The notes under the pieces are model-generated. The model did no database searches, was not told the DNA's origin, and was given only the letters and a program-made list of their open reading frames with translations. From Brachybacterium sp. Z12 (GTDB lineage: Bacteria; Actinomycetota; Actinomycetes; Actinomycetales; Dermabacteraceae), in NCBI RefSeq assembly GCF_014400405.1, contig NZ_CP060496.1, positions 1,984,001-2,048,000 of the forward strand: a stretch of 64,000 nt of DNA, read 5' to 3'. This document shows, one piece after another, positions 56,847 through 64,000 of this stretch (position 1 is its first letter; each line of letters begins with the position of its first letter). Both the position numbers and the translations under genes were made by a program.

Positions 56847-58427
56847 TCAGAACGGCACCGGTCGATGCTCCAGCAATGGCTGCAGCGGGGGCGGGCCGGG
56901 ATCGTCGAGCTCGTCGTAGTCCGGACGGGAGTAGTGCTCGAGGAGATGGAGCCCCCATCGGTAGGCCTCCTCATGCTCCGTGATCTCGGCTGGAGACTCC
57001 TCGAAGAACCCCAGCCGGGTGAGGGCCTCGAACTCGAGATCGCTGCGGTACTGCTCCCAGGCGTGCTGAAGCTGTTCGGAGAGTTCCCGGGTGACCAGGT
57101 CCGTGTTCCGGATGGTGTCGCACACCGCCGCATCGCCGATCCGCCATCGAGTGGTGCCTGTGGCTTCGTCCCGGACGGGGTCGAGCAGGCCGGCAGTCTT
57201 CATCCGGTGGTGGATCCGGCACAGACGGTGAAGATTCTCGATCGTGGTGGGGCCGCCGCGGGTGGGAGCCTCGAGGTCGAACTCCTCGACGTGGTCCATC
57301 TCCCCGACGGTCATCACGTTGCGGGTGCAGCTGGGAACCGCGCAGACAGGATCGATCAGGCGGAGGTTCTCGGCCATCGCCGCAGTGGGGCGGTAGGTGC
57401 GGGAGGCCGAAGGCAGGTGATCGCCGAAGACCGGGTCGGTGAGCACGCGCTCGAAGGCGGGCGCCTTGGCGACCAGTTCCCGCGCCATGCGAGGCGGGAT
57501 CGGAACGGTGCCGTCAAGAGTCGCGGGGGCGTTCGAGAGGCCGAGCAGGGTGAGCACGGGGACCACGACCGAGAGGCGGAAGGCCGGCTCGGTCACCTCG
57601 ACGGCGCCGGTCTCGAGCATCGAGCGGATCGCCACCGCATACTGCAGCGCCGCGAGCGACAGGTGTCGGCCATCGTGGGCGGCGTCGCCGTCGAGGTCGA
57701 AGGGGATCGGCTCGCCTTTCTCGAGGGCGCGACGCTGGGCGTCCTGGATGGCACGTGCGGCGGCATCGAGCCGCTGACCGAAGGCGGTGATCTCCGGGAT
57801 CGGGCCACGGATCGTGATGCAGGCCGTGCCGTCCCCCTCCGGTGACGGCTTGATGAACACGCTGCGCTGTTCCTCGGGAGATTCCTGGACTGCTTCGCGG
57901 CCGAACCATTTGATGAGGATGCGCAGCTCCCGGTAGAAGCGTTCGACATCGATCGCCTCGAGCTGCCAGGCGGCGACCCGCTCATCGACCAGGCGGCGCT
58001 GGTGGGCCGTCAGGCGGAGAACGCTTTGGATCAGCCATTCGAACCAGTCGACCGGCAGGGCTCCCTCGGCCACACGGGAGAAGCAGACTGACAGATCGGT
58101 GACCGCCACGTGCGCGTCACGCAGGAGGTCCTCGCCGCGGGGCAGCTTCACCCGCAGGCCAGTCGCGGCGGCCAGGGCGAGAAGCGCCTTCTCGTCCCCC
58201 TCGTCCTCCTCGGACCAGAGCGAGGCGAGGTCTCGTGTCTCTGCGACGTAGAGCGCGGCATGCTCGTCCCGCCGACGACGGAAGATGCGCAGCACCGTCT
58301 CGGCCTCAGGCGTCCGGGGCGCGACGTCGGCGCGCTCGACGAGAGACTGCGCAGTGAGCGGCCTGCGGGCCTGGACCGGAGCGCAGGGAGGCTCATCGGG
58401 ACGAGATTCGATGCCTTGCTGCTCCAT
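56847..58427 (-). CDS. DUF222/13E12-type HNH endonuclease domain protein
   Basis: The protein is about 526 aa. The large N-terminal helical region is DUF222/13E12-repeat-like (for example RLVDERVAAWQLEAIDVERFYREL). A C-terminal HNH domain follows, with a zinc-type frame: CAVPSCTRNV, DHVEEFDLEAP, NLHRLCRIHHRMKT. Such proteins are abundant, multi-copy and variable in actinobacteria and are often treated as mobile or repeat-associated; their substrate is not established. The start ATG 58427 follows GGAGGGAGG. It borders the AT-richer DnaA-box-like spacer, and together with the GNAT and DUF3224 genes it splits rsmD from coaD. Confidence 0.9.
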   Translation of the reverse strand: MEQQGIESRPDEPPCAPVQARRPLTAQSLVERADVAPRTPEAETVLRIFRRRRDEHAALYVAETRDLASLWSEEDEGDEKALLALAAATGLRVKLPRGEDLLRDAHVAVTDLSVCFSRVAEGALPVDWFEWLIQSVLRLTAHQRRLVDERVAAWQLEAIDVERFYRELRILIKWFGREAVQESPEEQRSVFIKPSPEGDGTACITIRGPIPEITAFGQRLDAAARAIQDAQRRALEKGEPIPFDLDGDAAHDGRHLSLAALQYAVAIRSMLETGAVEVTEPAFRLSVVVPVLTLLGLSNAPATLDGTVPIPPRMARELVAKAPAFERVLTDPVFGDHLPSASRTYRPTAAMAENLRLIDPVCAVPSCTRNVMTVGEMDHVEEFDLEAPTRGGPTTIENLHRLCRIHHRMKTAGLLDPVRDEATGTTRWRIGDAAVCDTIRNTDLVTRELSEQLQHAWEQYRSDLEFEALTRLGFFEESPAEITEHEEAYRWGLHLLEHYSRPDYDELDDPGPPPLQPLLEHRPVPF

Positions 58428-58494
58428 CGCGTCCTCCCTCCGCTCCGCCGACCGCTGCTGTCGGCCCACCTACCGTCTACTTTCTCCCCACAGT

Positions 58495-58790
58495 TTAGAA
58501 CGCACGCTCGAAAGATGCAACGAATTTACGCATCGTGCGTGCAATTGTGGATAACCGGCAGCTGTGGAGGAAAGGTCGAGGTTTCCACATTTCATGCACT
58601 GAATGTGGATACCGACAGGTCACCTGCACGCCGCGGCGATCCGGACGCCGGGCCGCACACGGCCCTGCATTCGTCACGTTTCATATATCCGCTGGCCACA
58701 GGGGCAACCCGCACAATGCACATTGAATTCAGCAGTGCAAGCGCGTCGTGGGAAATGTGGACAATGCTGGCGGGCGGCCCATCTCGCCGC
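58495..58790. other. AT-richer spacer with a cluster of DnaA-box-like sites
   Basis: This roughly 300-base gene-free stretch is visibly less GC-rich than its surroundings. It holds TGTGGATAA (58546-58554, the exact complement of TTATCCACA), TGTGGATAC (58604-58612, one mismatch) and TGTGGACAA (58756-58764, the exact complement of the actinobacterial box TTGTCCACA), all in the same orientation. Looser forms occur at 58563 and 58582. Inverted repeats CGCACG/CGTGCG (58501, 58534) and GATGC/GCATC (58514, 58530) are also present. No dnaA or dnaN gene is near, so it is not the ordinary oriC. Confidence 0.55.
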
Positions 58791-58813
58791 CCGTCAACCT
58801 TCGCGCGACCGGC

Positions 58814-59367
58814 TCAGGCGGGTCCGCCGAATTGCAGCACGGTCTCCCCGTAGCCCTTGGTGCCGTCGTCGGCCCAGCCCTCGGGCCAGGTCACAGCGGG
58901 CGTGCGTGAGGAGCGTTCGATGACTACCAGTGCGTCGTCCGTGAGGGCGGGGCGCAGGGCGGGGAGGAGCTGTTCGAGGGCCTCGGTGGTCACGTCGTAG
59001 GGCGGATCGAGGAAGACCAGGGTGGCACCGTGCCCGGCGAGCTGTGCGGCGATTGTCGCGGCTCTCCCCGCCCGAATCTCGGCGCGGTCCGTGAGGCCGA
59101 GGTCGCTCGCGGTGCGACGCAGCTGCTTGGCGGTGGGGCCGTGGAGCTCGACCAGCAGGGCGTGCTCGGCGCCGCGGGAGAGGGCCTCGAAGGCGAGCCC
59201 CCGGTGCCGGCATAGAGGTCGAGCACGCGGGCACCCACGAGCGCGTCCCAGCCCTCGAGGCGGTTGAACAGGGCCTCGCGGACCTTGTCCGAGGTGGGCC
59301 GGGTCCCCTTGCCGGGTGGTCCGGGGATGGTCCGGCCGCCAAGGGTGCCGGAGACGATGCGTGGCAT
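58814..59367 (-). CDS. rsmD: 16S rRNA (guanine(966)-N2)-methyltransferase RsmD (one frame break)
   Basis: The enzyme is about 184 aa and methylates G966 of 16S rRNA using S-adenosylmethionine. It begins MPRIVSGTLGGRTIPGPPGKGTRPTSDKVREALFNRL, the family opening, with the cofactor motif VLDLYAGTGGLAFEAL and the catalytic NPPY-like LVFLDPPYD. The frame breaks near 59203, where GGGG needs one G. It ends ETVLQFGGPA. It lies 1 base downstream of recG. The usual next gene, coaD, is displaced. Confidence 0.93.
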
Positions 59368-59368
59368 G

Positions 59369-61582
59369 TCAGCTCCTCTCCACATCAGGGTCGGCATCCC
59401 GCAGGCGGTCCGCGATGGCGCCGGCGAGAGCGGGGTGAGCGGTGAGCTCGGGATCTGCGGCGACCACGGCGAAGGCATCCTCGCGGGCCTGCTCGATGGC
59501 GCGGGCATCGCGCATCACGTCGAGATGCTTGAGCGTGCGCTGCAGCCCGGACTGCTCCTCCCCCACCAGGTCGCCGGCGCCGCGGCGGCGCAGGTCGAGT
59601 TCGGCGAGGTCGAAGCCGTCGGTCGCCCCGGCGATGGCCTCGAGGTGCTGGGAGTGCTCCAGGCCCGGCCTGGCGGAGGTGTCGAAGAAGGCGATGCCGG
59701 CGTGCTCGCCGCGCCCCACGCGGCCGCGCAGCTGGTGCAGCTGGGAGACTCCGAACCGTTCCGCATCCAGCACGATCATGGTCGAGGCGTTGGGGACGTC
59801 GACCCCCACCTCGATCACGGTGGTGGAGACCAGCAGGTCGATCTCCCCGCGTGCCATCTGCCCCATGATCTCCTGCTTCTCCTCTCCAGAGAGGCGGCCA
59901 TGGAGGATGCCCAGGCGCGCACCATCGAGCTCGGGGCGGGCGGCGAGCCGTGCGGCCGTCTGGGTGACGCCCCGGGCGGGGTCGAGCGCGGGCGGCTGCT
60001 CTTTGCCATTCTCGTCGAGCACGGGCGGGGCCGGGGCGTCCGCCTCGTCCTCGTCGATGCGGGCGCAGACCACGAACACCTGGCGCCCGGCCGCGATCTC
60101 CTCGGCGGCTCGTGCCCACATCCGCTGCTCCCACTTCGGGAGCTTCTCGTGGACCACGAAGCTGGTGACCCCGGCTCGCTGCCCGGGGCTCTCGCGCAGG
60201 GTGAGCACGTCGAGGTCGCCGACGGTCGCGAGGGCTGCGGTGCGCGGGATCGGGGTCGCTGTCATCACGATCACGTGGGGGCTCTGCCCGGCGGGGCCCT
60301 TGGTGCGCAGGCGTCGGCGGTGGTCGACCCCGAAGCGGTGCTGCTCGTCGATCACCACCAGTCCCAGCGAGGCGAACTCCACGTTCTCGGTGAGCAGGGC
60401 GTGGGTGCCCACCACGATCCCGGCCTGGCCGGAGGTGATGTCGAGCAGGGTCTCGCGGCGGCCGGCGGTGCGCTGGGAGCCGGTGAGCAGGCGGACGCGC
60501 GTGGCGTCGGGGTGGGCGTCGAGCTGGCCGGCGCGCGCGAGCTCGCCCAGCAGGCTGGTGAGGGTGCGGTGGTGCTGCTCTGCGAGGACCTCGGTGGGGG
60601 CGAGCAACGCGGCCTGGTGCCCGGAGTCCACGGCGCGCAGCATGGCCCGCAGGGCGACGACGGTCTTGCCGGAGCCGACATCCCCCTGCAGCAGCGCGCT
60701 GGTGGGGTGGCCGTTGCCGATGCGCTCGGTGATCTTCTCGCCGATCTCGCGCTGGCCGTCCGTGAGGGTGAAGGGGAGGCGCTCGTCGAACAGCCCCTGG
60801 AGCGGCCCCTCGGCAGCGAGGACCGGTGCCGGGGTGCGTTCGTCCTGGGCCCGACGCTGGGCGAAGATCGCCTGCAGCACGAAGGCCTCCTCGTAGCGCA
60901 GGTGCGCCATGCCGCGCTGGGTGTCCTCGAGGGTGAGTGGGGTGTGGATGAGGCGGGAGGCCTCGGGCAGCAGGGGCAGGCCGCGCCTGAGCAGAGTCTC
61001 GTCGGGCACGGGGCGCGAGAGGGAGTCGGCGAACTCGAGCCCCTTCTCGGTGGCGGAGCGCATCGTGGACTGCGCGATGTTCTGGCGCAGCGGGTACACC
61101 GGCCGCGGGCGCTGTGCCTGGATGCGGCCCTCGTCGGTGTCCTCGTAGGGCTCGTAAGTGGGGTGGGCGATCTGCAGCTCGCCGCGGTAGTCGTTGCGGC
61201 CGACGGTGCCGTGGATCACGATGTGGGCGCCGATGGGGAGCCTGCCGCGGTGCCACTGGACCTGGTGCGGCTTGGTGAGGAAGAAGGTCAGGGGCATGTC
61301 CTCGATGCCGTCGGAGACGATCACCTCGAGGATGAAGCCGCGGCGGCTGCGCATCGCGCGGTCGCGCAGCGAGACCACCGAGACGACGGCGCTGACCTCC
61401 TCGCCCTCGTTGACCTCATGCAGGGATCGCAGAGGGGCGGGGACGACGTAGCGGCGCGGCGCGAATCGCATCATGGTGTCCAGGTCCCGCACCCCGAAGG
61501 ACGCCATGGCCTTGGACTCCTTCGAGATCAACAGCTCCGACAGCGGCATCGAGCCGCGCGCGGACTCCTGCCTCCTGGCCAT
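59369..61582 (-). CDS. recG: ATP-dependent DNA helicase RecG
   Basis: The 737-aa helicase regresses stalled forks and processes recombination junctions. An N-terminal wedge/OB domain (SAVVSVVSLRDRAMRSRRGFILEV) is followed by the helicase core: Walker A LLQGDVGSGKT, DEQH (LVVIDEQHRFGVDHR), motif III VIVMTATPIPRT, and the C-terminal part with ASTMIVLDAERFGVSQLHQLRGRVGRGE. It is complete with no frame break across 2.2 kb. The GC-rich antisense strand is also open but is not a gene. The start is not preceded by a strong ribosome site. Confidence 0.96.
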   Translation of the reverse strand: MARRQESARGSMPLSELLISKESKAMASFGVRDLDTMMRFAPRRYVVPAPLRSLHEVNEGEEVSAVVSVVSLRDRAMRSRRGFILEVIVSDGIEDMPLTFFLTKPHQVQWHRGRLPIGAHIVIHGTVGRNDYRGELQIAHPTYEPYEDTDEGRIQAQRPRPVYPLRQNIAQSTMRSATEKGLEFADSLSRPVPDETLLRRGLPLLPEASRLIHTPLTLEDTQRGMAHLRYEEAFVLQAIFAQRRAQDERTPAPVLAAEGPLQGLFDERLPFTLTDGQREIGEKITERIGNGHPTSALLQGDVGSGKTVVALRAMLRAVDSGHQAALLAPTEVLAEQHHRTLTSLLGELARAGQLDAHPDATRVRLLTGSQRTAGRRETLLDITSGQAGIVVGTHALLTENVEFASLGLVVIDEQHRFGVDHRRRLRTKGPAGQSPHVIVMTATPIPRTAALATVGDLDVLTLRESPGQRAGVTSFVVHEKLPKWEQRMWARAAEEIAAGRQVFVVCARIDEDEADAPAPPVLDENGKEQPPALDPARGVTQTAARLAARPELDGARLGILHGRLSGEEKQEIMGQMARGEIDLLVSTTVIEVGVDVPNASTMIVLDAERFGVSQLHQLRGRVGRGEHAGIAFFDTSARPGLEHSQHLEAIAGATDGFDLAELDLRRRGAGDLVGEEQSGLQRTLKHLDVMRDARAIEQAREDAFAVVAADPELTAHPALAGAIADRLRDADPDVERS

Positions 61583-61714
61583 GTGGGCAGCTCCTCGTCG
61601 TCGGTCCCGTACAGTGCAGCGTGCGAGGCCCTATCGTGCCACTGTCCAGCAGTGCCGTGACGGAGTCCACAAGGGGAGAACGGTCCTCCACTTCTTGCCC
61701 GCCAGCTTCTGAGC

Positions 61715-61720
61715 TATGAT
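61715..61720 (+). promoter_or_regulatory. Candidate -10 of rpmB (TATGAT)
   Basis: TATGAT is a good -10 match in the 263-base recG-rpmB spacer and would give a leader of about 120 bases. The -35 is unclear: CTTGCC and TTGCCC nearby are spaced too closely. No other feature was seen in the spacer. Confidence 0.45.
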
Positions 61721-61845
61721 TCCGTGGTTGCCCTGACCGCCGGGGGCTCGCACCTCCGTGCTCACCCAGGTCACCGACCCCGCCGTTCCGGCGCGGGGGT
61801 GGAGCGGGCACCGCGATCAGAACATCGACGTACCAGGAGACGACA

Positions 61846-62043
61846 GTGGCTGCTTCCACGTGTGACATCTGCGCCAAGAGCCCTAGCTTCGGCAAGGCCG
61901 TGTCTCACTCGCACCGCCGCACCTCGCGTCGCTGGAACCCGAACATCCAGTCCGTCCGCACTGTGATCAACGGCACCAGCAAGCGCGTGAACGTGTGCAC
62001 CTCCTGCCTCAAGGCAGGCAAGGTCAGCACGCTCGGTGCCTGA
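61846..62043 (+). CDS. rpmB: 50S ribosomal protein L28 (zinc-binding form)
   Basis: The 65-aa protein starts at GTG and reads [54 protein letters not shown]. The CDIC and CTSC pairs make the zinc-binding C+ form. Actinobacteria often hold a C+ and a C- copy, the latter induced by zinc shortage. It is divergent from recG, with a 263-base spacer, and is followed by a clear terminator. GGAGACGACA precedes the GTG. A TATGAT at 61715-61720 is a likely -10. Confidence 0.96.
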   Translation: MAASTCDICAKSPSFGKAVSHSHRRTSRRWNPNIQSVRTVINGTSKRVNVCTSCLKAGKVSTLGA

Positions 62044-62070
62044 GCGAGACCGCATAGATTCATCCGCGTG

Positions 62071-62096
62071 AGCCCTCACCCTTCGGGGTGGGGGCT
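62071..62096 (+). terminator. Intrinsic terminator of rpmB
   Basis: AGCCCTCACCC (62071-62081), loop TTCG, GGGTGGGGGCT (62086-62096) forms an 11-bp stem with one G-U pair and a very stable UUCG loop, followed by TTCG. It begins 28 bases after the rpmB stop. Confidence 0.85.
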
Positions 62097-62193
62097 TTCG
62101 TGCATCCCGGGGCCGGCGCCTCGAGGCAGGCATGCTCCTCCGCGCGCCTGGATATCCTGCCCGGACGCCGGAAGCAACGCCCGAGGAGACCTC

Positions 62194-62937
62194 ATGCCCG
62201 CGTCAGCACCCACCATCCTGGCCACCAGCGCCGGTTACCGTCCGCACCCCCGGCTGCGCTTCGGCTTCGGTCCGATGATGGCCTTCGCGATCGAGCTCGC
62301 CCGGGAGCAGGGGCCCCTCGCGGACGGGCCACCGCGGATCTGCAACATCGGCACCGCCAGCGGTGACGACAAGAGCTTCCAGCGCGACATGGAGGAGGCT
62401 GCACGGGAGGCGGGATACGTCCTGCACCACCTGAGCCTGTTCGCGCAGCCGAACGTCGAGGACACCGAGGGCTACCTGCGCGGATACGACGTGCTGTGGG
62501 TGAACGGCGGCTCGGTGGTGAACCTGCTCGCGGTGTGGCGTGCGCATGGTCTGCCCGAGATCCTGCACCGGCTCTGGCAGGACGGAGTGGTGCTGGCCGG
62601 GATCTCCGCAGGGTCGATCTGCTGGTTCGAGGGCGGGGTCACCGACTCCTTCGGCCCTGATCTGCAACCGGTGACGAACGGCCTGGGCTTCCTGCCTGGC
62701 ACCAACGGCGTGCACATGGACTCCGAGGACCGCCGACGGCCGCTGCTGCGCGAGCTGGTCGCCGCAGGCACGCTGGGCCCTGCGCTGTGCACCGACGACG
62801 GCACGGGCCTGCTGTTCCGCGGTGATGAGCTGGTCGAGGCGGTCGCGGAGATCGACGGGGCGCGGGTCACCCGGATCGAACGCGGGGCCGACGGCGCCGC
62901 AGTGGAGACCGATCTGCCCGTGCGGCGGCTGCGCTGA
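62194..62937 (+). CDS. Peptidase E-like (family S51) serine hydrolase
   Basis: The 247-aa protein has the class I glutamine-amidotransferase-like fold used by peptidase E and cyanophycinase. The nucleophile elbow GISAGSICW (Ser138) is preceded by VLWVNGGSVVNLL, and NIGTASGDD opens the fold. Peptidase E cleaves Asp-X dipeptides; other members act on cyanophycin, so the substrate is uncertain. CGAGGAGA lies 3-10 bases before the ATG at 62194. It ends 3 bases from the convergent GNAT gene. Confidence 0.87.
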   Translation: MPASAPTILATSAGYRPHPRLRFGFGPMMAFAIELAREQGPLADGPPRICNIGTASGDDKSFQRDMEEAAREAGYVLHHLSLFAQPNVEDTEGYLRGYDVLWVNGGSVVNLLAVWRAHGLPEILHRLWQDGVVLAGISAGSICWFEGGVTDSFGPDLQPVTNGLGFLPGTNGVHMDSEDRRRPLLRELVAAGTLGPALCTDDGTGLLFRGDELVEAVAEIDGARVTRIERGADGAAVETDLPVRRLR

Positions 62938-62940
62938 CCC

Positions 62941-63898
62941 TCAGGGCACGTCGCGCAGCTGCGCGGTGAGGCCGTTCGGGATCTCTACCAGCTGCACCGG
63001 GTCCACCTCGGTGCGGCGCAGGGTGACCAGCAGCGGGGCGGCGTGCGGGTCGGTGGGATGGTTGTCGAGGTCGAGTGACTCCACGCTCAGCCCGTGCAGG
63101 TCCTCGAGCATCGCAGCCAGGCAGAGGGCGACGTCGGCCCGGGCGTGCGGGGCGGCGGCATCGACGGCCTCGAGACAGCCTTCGCGGCGCGCGCCGACCG
63201 GCTCGTCGTAGAGGTCTGCGAGCGCGGTGATCACGCCGTCGCGGACCACGGCCCAGGAGTGCTCGTGCACGGACCCCTCGTAGAACCCCTCCCCCGCCTC
63301 GGGGCGGAGGATCTCCGCGGAGCGGTCGGTGACCAGCTCGCGTGCTGCCAGGTGTAGCGGTCGGTGAGGGCGTCGACGAGCTGTTCGCGGGGCAGATCGT
63401 TCCATGGGACAGCTCGCGCGGCGCCGTCGTGGCTCTCGCGGACCGCAGCGCACCAGCGGGCGGTGCGGTCCGCGGCCACGTCGACGCGCAGCAAGGGCAC
63501 GTCGAGGTAGGTCACGGCGCCGTGGGCACGCAGGAAGGCGTCCCGCTCGGAGCCGGGGACCACCTTGCTGGACAGCGGTTTATCGCTGTGCGTACCGAGT
63601 TCGCGGAGAAGCGCTGTGCCGTGGCCCTGGCGCCGGTGCGCGGGGTCGATCTCGATCTCGACCAGATCCTGTTGCGGATGGACGATGTTCGGGCCGATAC
63701 GTCCCACGCCGATCACAAGCGGGCGGCCGGCCCCGGGATCGTCGATCTCGAGCACCAGGGCACGGAAGCCCTCGCGCCAGCCGTCGGGCTTCAGCCACTC
63801 GAAGCGGTGGCCGTCGCGGTCGACGTCGGACGGCGTGACGGGGCGGAACCGCCGCGCCGCGCCGCCCGCTCCCCGTCGTCCACCCCGCCGTCGTTCAC
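62941..63898 (-). CDS. GNAT-family N-acetyltransferase, probably two-domain (two frame breaks)
   Basis: Mended length is about 319 aa. The N-terminal GNAT domain opens RRFRPVTPSDVDRDGHRFEWLKPDGWREGF and has the acetyl-CoA loop DLVEIEIDPAHRRQGHGTALLREL. The second half (ARELVTDRSAEILRPEAGEGFYEG ... EVDPVQLVEIPNGL) resembles a degenerate second GNAT domain, as in mycothiol-synthase-like proteins. The frame breaks near 63352 and in the G-rich stretch at about 63845-63890. GTG at 63898 overlaps the upstream dehydrogenase stop as GTGA. The target is unknown. Confidence 0.75.
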
Positions 63899-64000
63899 TC
63901 CGCCGCGACGTCCGCGAAGGTCGAGGTGTCGATCACGGCGCGGAAGTGAACGTCACCGGCGACCACGCGATCGTAGGCGGCGTCGGCGTCCTGGACCCCG
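63895..64000 (-). CDS. Zinc-type NAD(P)-dependent alcohol dehydrogenase, C-terminal end (5' part outside window)
   Basis: The last 34 residues read GVQDADAAYDRVVAGDVHFRAVIDTSTF and end DVAAE. The pattern 'A..AY..V..G.V.FR.VID.STF' is the standard C-terminus of medium-chain zinc alcohol dehydrogenases. The rest lies beyond the window. Its stop overlaps the GNAT start as GTGA, so the two genes are probably co-transcribed. Confidence 0.75.
   Translation of the reverse strand, partial: GVQDADAAYDRVVAGDVHFRAVIDTSTFADVAAE

Noticed and set aside
56847-58427. Restriction or anti-phage nuclease system around the HNH gene
   Set aside because: No methyltransferase, helicase or other defence partner is adjacent; neighbours are GNAT and DUF3224 genes.
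58495-58790. Chromosomal replication origin oriC
   Set aside because: No dnaA, dnaN, recF, gyrB or rpmH nearby and too few strong boxes; kept only as a DnaA-box-like cluster.
59264-61660. Long open frame antisense to recG (about 800 codons)
   Set aside because: It mirrors RecG codons and has low-complexity Gly/Leu/Glu/His composition with no domain; this is a GC-rich shadow.
1-64000. CRISPR arrays, insertion sequences, integrases or prophage genes
   Set aside because: No regularly spaced direct repeats, transposase motifs or phage structural genes were seen on either strand.

Overview
The window is high-GC actinobacterial chromosome. Gene content and order (split cyd genes with cydDC, an rplU-rpmA-obg-proB-proA-nadD-rsfS run, a recG-rsmD ... 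coaD-yceD-rnc-mutM run, MsiK-style sugar importers with no ATPase of their own) suggest a Micrococcales member, perhaps close to Dermabacteraceae/Brachybacterium. That placement is inference from gene style, not a database match.

Layout. 1-1,290: end of an unknown gene, a maltose-type acetyltransferase and a zinc-ribbon orphan. 1,400-8,560: a fructan/sucrose locus with a LacI regulator, two permeases, a binding lipoprotein, a cytoplasmic GH32 hydrolase and a fructokinase; three copies of one palindromic operator lie in it. 8,585-14,210: a TetR/hydrolase divergent pair with an operator, RecQ, a membrane-anchored unknown and a zinc-ribbon NUDIX protein. 14,215-19,680: a peptide ABC importer whose two ATPases are fused. 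19,890-23,615: SMP-30, DoxX, NYN-LOTUS, cupin and LysR genes. 23,687-27,675: a YeiH-type transporter and a molybdate operon (mop-modABC). 27,689-29,601: a MagIII-like glycosylase and a hydrolase/MarR pair with an operator. 29,660-34,090: a second sugar ABC operon with LacI and two perfect operators. 34,212-44,651: tRNA-Ala and the housekeeping run rsfS-nadD-proA-proB-obg-rpmA-rplU-rne. 45,026-52,903: cytochrome bd oxidase (cydABDC) and a two-component system. 53,017-61,582: mutM-rnc-yceD-coaD, an inserted DUF3224/GNAT/HNH segment with a DnaA-box-like spacer, then rsmD-recG. 61,846-64,000: rpmB, a peptidase E-like gene, a GNAT gene and the end of an alcohol dehydrogenase.

Quality caveat: about 30 of the roughly 65 genes, including universally conserved ones (obg, rnc, proA, proB, mutM, rsmD, rne), carry one or more frame changes. 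Nearly all can be mended by restoring one base to a short G or C run, and three by removing one. These are almost certainly sequence errors, so such genes are annotated as single full-length CDS with the break position stated rather than as pseudogenes.

No CRISPR array, insertion sequence, prophage or recognisable defence system was seen. The most interesting non-coding signals are the operators with their matching local regulators, and the AT-richer DnaA-box-like spacer inside the otherwise conserved rsmD-coaD neighbourhood.
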